Shown here: positions 32,944 through 34,036 of the stretch, piece after piece
Layout of the letters: each line of letters starts with the position of its first letter
Position numbering within the stretch: the stretch's first letter is position 1
DNA from: Deltaproteobacteria bacterium ADurb.Bin207
GTDB lineage: Bacteria > Myxococcota_A > Polyangia > Polyangiales > Polyangiaceae
Direction of reading: 5' to 3'
NCBI GenBank assembly: GCA_002070115.1
Contig: MWCO01000068.1
Coordinates: 1 to 34,036 of the forward strand
Length of the DNA: 34,036 nt
Program-made: the position numbers and the translations under genes
Notes under the pieces: generated by a model
Told to the model about the DNA's origin: nothing
Databases searched by the model: none
Seen by the model: only the letters and a program-made list of their open reading frames with translations

Positions 32944-33936
32944 TTACCCTTCGTTATGATAGAAGACGATGCGAATCCGGCCGTCGGGCTTCACGGGCAA
33001 ACGGTCGGCATCGGCCACCGTGTTTGCTCCGTCGATTTCCAATTGGAAACAGGTTTGCGGTGCGTTGTAGGGGCACCACGACGCAAGGTCGGATTCGGCC
33101 GTCGACTCACCTGGCTGGAGAGCCACCTCCTTGAGGTGCGGCATCGTTGGTGGATTCGCAAGAGACCGGACCCGGATCGGAACGTTACCGACGTTCTTGA
33201 TGGTGGGGAAACTCGCCTGGATATCGTACGCAGGGTCCTCTCCACTCGTGCTGGATGCATGGGACAAGTCGATCGGGTTGGTGCCGTCGTATGCCTCGAT
33301 GTCGAACACCAGCGCATGGACCGAGAGTTCGGCCGTGGCGCGGATCGGAATGACCTCGCCCGTGTCTGGGTCCGAGGTCTTCCCCTGCACGGAAAGGGTC
33401 CAGCTATGGCTACCCGGCGAAAGGACCGGCTGCCATCCAACACCACCCAACGTCGTGCCGTGGACGGCCGTGGCTCGGATGACGGGAACGATCGAAGCGG
33501 CAGCATCCGGTTCCACGACAGAGATCGACTCCGGCGCCACCGGAAACGACGGTTCAGATGAAGTAATGGTCACGTCGGTGACCGCGGCACCGCCCGGATT
33601 GCGCAAGATGAAGAAAAAGTCGCGGCTTCCCCGAAGCTCTCCGAGGTCGAAGGCCATCGGCTCGGACGTATCCTCGTCATTCGTGGGCCCAGCATCGGAA
33701 CCATCTTGCGGCCGGAGGCCTGGTGAGAAGTTTCGGGTTCCCATCCCCTCCACTTGCGCCAAGGAAAGGCGACCAGGCCCTCGACCCGGCTGGGTCACAC
33801 CACCGCCGCCGTCCCCCCCGATCCCCGCCCCCGCGGATCCACCACCGCCAACAGGTTTGGCATCACCATCGCCGCTTCCGCAGCCCCATGCGACGGCGGC
33901 TACTAACAGAACCCCTACACTTTGCATGACGCGCAT
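32944..33936 (-). CDS. lipoprotein of unknown function with Gly-rich linker
   Basis: 330 aa from the ATG at 33936, which has a strong AGGAGG ribosome site five bases upstream. An ATG at 33963 in the same frame lacks one. The signal is MRVMQSVGVLLVAAVAWGC (lipid Cys at 19), followed by a Gly/Ser-rich linker to about residue 50. The mature part reads as two or more beta-sandwich (Ig-like/CARDB-like) domains: FFFILRNPGGAAVTDVTITS, SHSWTLSVQGKTSDPDTGE and FPTIKNVGNVPIRVRSL. The text ATFPTIKNVG-type phrases about added and missing contributions are typical of such surface proteins. No catalytic motif was seen. The upstream leader (33937-34036) is AT-rich at the window edge. Confidence 0.8.
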   Translation of the reverse strand: MRVMQSVGVLLVAAVAWGCGSGDGDAKPVGGGGSAGAGIGGDGGGGVTQPGRGPGRLSLAQVEGMGTRNFSPGLRPQDGSDAGPTNDEDTSEPMAFDLGELRGSRDFFFILRNPGGAAVTDVTITSSEPSFPVAPESISVVEPDAAASIVPVIRATAVHGTTLGGVGWQPVLSPGSHSWTLSVQGKTSDPDTGEVIPIRATAELSVHALVFDIEAYDGTNPIDLSHASSTSGEDPAYDIQASFPTIKNVGNVPIRVRSLANPPTMPHLKEVALQPGESTAESDLASWCPYNAPQTCFQLEIDGANTVADADRLPVKPDGRIRIVFYHNEG

Positions 33937-34036
33937 GGCTCCTCCTCTGTTGTGTCCTTTCAACGTAGATTTCGCAAACGGGAGAGGAACAAGCGCCAGA
34001 TTACGTTGTAATCGACAATATATGTAATAATTGGAT

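Overview
The window looks like chromosomal DNA of a myxobacterium-type organism (Myxococcota, Polyangia-like). The pointers are six secreted lipoproteins with Gly/Ser- or Asp/Ala-rich linkers, a MYXO-CTERM-type C-terminal anchor on a glycoside hydrolase, a Ser/Thr kinase fused to an FGE-sulfatase-type domain, and a DUF4190-like plus thioredoxin-like membrane protein. No rRNA, tRNA, CRISPR array or intact transposase was seen. All calls were made by eye, without database searches.

Layout. 153-2983: a GYF_2/GAF-like protein, a membrane thioredoxin-like protein and an M74 (MepA-type) murein endopeptidase. 3388-8707: a surface-sugar block with an SDR epimerase/dehydratase, a NeuB-type synthase, an acetolactate-synthase-like ThDP enzyme and a membrane GT2 glycosyltransferase. 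8708-9750: repeat-rich intergenic DNA. 9751-12216: a PL9-type pectate-lyase-like lipoprotein and an unknown lipoprotein. 12542-15491: the kinase-FGE fusion and, upstream, a detached 150-bp copy of its last 50 codons. 15543-19566: a MYXO-CTERM glycoside hydrolase and two unknown lipoproteins. 20059-26211: a GC-rich same-strand island described below. 26504-29470: a 988-aa secreted lipoprotein. 29471-34036: repeats, a 554-aa protein of unknown function, a possible transposase remnant and another lipoprotein.

The most striking part is 20059-26211. The first gene encodes a radical SAM/SPASM enzyme whose C-terminus continues into what looks like a complete lipoprotein: an Arg-rich, hydrophobic, LGAC-type signal followed by five SDAYGIP repeats. 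This resembles an rSAM/lipoprotein maturation pair fused into one chain. About 190 bp downstream, four overlapping genes encode a MurD-like ligase, a MurE-like ligase, a second radical SAM/SPASM protein and a small PglC-like phosphoglycosyl transferase. The inferred theme is ATP-dependent peptide ligation, radical modification and attachment of a sugar to a polyprenyl lipid; the product is unknown.

Two other themes stand out. The C-terminal segment of the kinase-FGE fusion has the composition and codon pattern of variable regions in diversity-generating retroelement targets, although no reverse transcriptase is present here. Two 217-241 bp elements with shared 19-nt inverted ends, together with several GC-rich hairpin repeats, suggest non-autonomous mobile DNA between genes.
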